A stretch of 5,040 nucleotides of DNA from Nitrososphaeraceae archaeon (GTDB lineage Archaea; Thermoproteota; Nitrososphaeria; Nitrososphaerales; Nitrososphaeraceae). Of the stretch, positions 4,307-5,040 are shown piece by piece. The stretch is from contig JASHSN010000636.1 in assembly GCA_030038695.1 (NCBI GenBank), forward strand, positions 1-5,040. The letters run 5' to 3'. The notes beneath the pieces were generated by a model. The model searched no databases, was not told where the DNA came from, and saw only the letters and a program-made list of their open reading frames with translations. Position 1 is the first letter of the stretch, and the number at the start of each line of letters is the position of its first letter. Position numbers and translations under genes: made by a program.

Positions 4307-4465
4307 CCGTCAAATGAGTCGTCGGATGCATTAAATTACACACAGTATTCCGTCAAACGGAACCGTCAAATGTTCGTTGGACAGTCATAAAGCCCTAAAT
4401 CGTGCTCTTTTGGGCTCTTGTCCAAATGACGATGTTTCTTCTGACGGAATGCATTATATTTGACG
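4307..4465. repeat. Nested inverted repeats with repeated CCGTCAAA motifs
   Basis: Arms nest around roughly 4400: CCGTCAAAT (4307) with ATTTGACG (4458); ATTCCGTCA (4347) with TGACGGAAT (4442); CGTCA (4364) with TGACG (4427); TTGGAC (4377) with GTCCAA (4420); AGCCC (4391) with GGGCT (4412). CCGTCAAA occurs three times on the left (4307, 4350, 4363) and TGACG three times on the right. ATGCATTAAATT (4326) and ATGCATTATATT (4449) form a direct repeat matching 11 of 12 bases around the core. It lies between the stop of the SRPBCC gene and the promoter of the 93-residue gene. It could be a small non-autonomous mobile element, a structured RNA or a protein-binding array. Confidence 0.6.
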
Positions 4466-4516
4466 TGTATTTGACCAGCTCAATTGCAGGATGGTCCATA
4501 AATCTTGCACTTTTGT

Positions 4517-4939
4517 TCAGGCATAACTAACCTTCTCTGATATCCTCTCTAATGCTTCTTCAGTCCCTTTTAAGATATGCTTTTTTATCATTCCGGTAAA
4601 GATTCCATAAAAACCAGTTAGCCTGATATTCCATTCCACGTCAATTCTCGTGGTGTGATTTTTAATAGTCTTGAGGGTAATAGTTTTCCTTCCTCTAATT
4701 GGTCCTTCTATTATTTCTATATTAATTGACTTTTTGTTATCTAGTCTGACAATCTCTCTGCACTTAGAATTTCTAAAGGCTATTACTACCTCTCTTTCTA
4801 CAGTATTTCCGGTTTTGCTGATATTTTTTATAGACTTTGTACCATGCCAGAACTCAGGTTCCCTATCGATATCTGATATAACATTCCATACACTATCTAA
4901 TGTCGCTGTTACATCTCTACTAGTATGAATAAGAACCAA
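4517..4939 (-). CDS. SRPBCC (START/Bet v 1-like) superfamily protein
   Basis: The 140-residue protein fits a single helix-grip domain: a first strand IHTSRDVTATLDSVW (4-18), the helix and loop VISDIDREPEFWHGTKSIKN (20-39) with the FW pair typical of this group, a series of beta strands (VEREVVIAF, CREIVRL, INIEIIEG, KTITLKTI, TRIDVEWNIRL), and a long C-terminal helix (MIKKHILKGTEEALERISEK) that closes the hydrophobic pocket. Members bind or transform lipids, polyketides or other hydrophobic ligands; nothing identifies the ligand here. Length is typical. The start is TTG (4939), the only one possible because an in-frame TAA lies a few codons upstream. It is divergent from the partial gene at the right edge, with only 29 bp between the start codons. 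Confidence 0.83.
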   Translation of the reverse strand: MVLIHTSRDVTATLDSVWNVISDIDREPEFWHGTKSIKNISKTGNTVEREVVIAFRNSKCREIVRLDNKKSINIEIIEGPIRGRKTITLKTIKNHTTRIDVEWNIRLTGFYGIFTGMIKKHILKGTEEALERISEKVSYA

Positions 4940-4940
4940 A

Positions 4941-4950
4941 TCTTTTTAAT
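4941..4950 (+). promoter_or_regulatory. TATA box of the right-edge gene
   Basis: TCTTTTTAAT is centred about 24-25 bp upstream of the TTG at 4969, consistent with a leaderless rightward transcript. It resembles the dodecin TATA box. On the minus strand it lies too close to the SRPBCC start to serve that gene. Confidence 0.45.
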
Positions 4951-4968
4951 CCCAAAGTCAAAGAGCAA

Positions 4969-5040
4969 TTGAATAATAATAAATTTTCAAAATCATTCTA
5001 CTTGCTTCTAGGCATGTTTGTATCATCTGCACAGTATTTT
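4969..5040 (+). CDS. Start of a probable membrane or secreted protein, cut by the window edge
   Basis: A TTG-initiated frame runs open for 24 codons to the last base. It begins with a polar, lysine-containing head (NNNKFSKS) and then a hydrophobic stretch (FYLLLGMFVSSAQYF), the pattern of a first transmembrane helix of a transporter or of a signal peptide. The TTG lies at the RNA start predicted from the TATA box at 4941-4950. An in-frame ATG (5014) lies inside the hydrophobic stretch and is a less likely start. Only the N-terminus is visible, so the family cannot be named. Confidence 0.45.
   Translation, partial: MNNNKFSKSFYLLLGMFVSSAQYF

Noticed and set aside
4395..4499. Minus-strand 34-codon ORF 17 bp after the SRPBCC stop
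   Set aside because: It runs through the nested palindrome, is short, and has no ribosome binding site; it could be a transposase fragment but nothing shows this.

Overview
The window looks archaeal, most likely from the Nitrososphaeria (Thaumarchaeota), perhaps a Nitrosocosmicus-like soil lineage. The evidence is indirect. It is AT-rich, and several genes start at or within a few bases of the RNA start predicted from an archaeal TATA box about 26 bp upstream (dodecin, PadR, the zinc-finger microprotein, the 93-residue gene and the right-edge gene). Strong Shine-Dalgarno sites are rare, TTG starts are common, and the gene mix (CsoR-like, PadR, dodecin, SRPBCC, membrane-anchored ABM protein, single C2H2 finger) fits that group. 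No rRNA, tRNA or marker gene confirms this.

Layout. 1-846: an unrecognised 73-residue ORF on the minus strand faces a CsoR/RcnR-family regulator with no cysteines; the regulator ends in a 13-bp hairpin followed by a T8 tract. 846-1390: a PadR-family regulator on the minus strand, with a TATA box and a perfect 12-bp palindrome just upstream. 1420-2595: a start-less protein remnant, then an antibiotic-biosynthesis-monooxygenase-like membrane protein enclosed by two 36-bp inverted repeats (33/36 identical), with small ORFs next to it. 2600-3520: low-density DNA with a small gene that seems frameshifted, a decayed C2H2 finger and a truncated secreted protein. 3466-3916: an intact 48-residue C2H2 zinc-finger microprotein and a dodecin share a divergent promoter region of about 95 bp. 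3979-4939: an unrecognised 93-residue helical protein and an SRPBCC protein on the minus strand, separated by a set of nested inverted repeats. From 4969 to the window edge, the start of a probable membrane or secreted protein runs rightward.

There is no clear operon or pathway. The genes are short, mostly singly transcribed, and mainly regulatory or ligand/cofactor binding. The points that most deserve a second look are the inverted-repeat-bounded ABM gene, the nested palindrome at 4307-4465, the unlisted zinc-finger microprotein with a decayed finger nearby, the cysteine-free CsoR relative, and the two broken small genes at 1420-1605 and 2627-2798.
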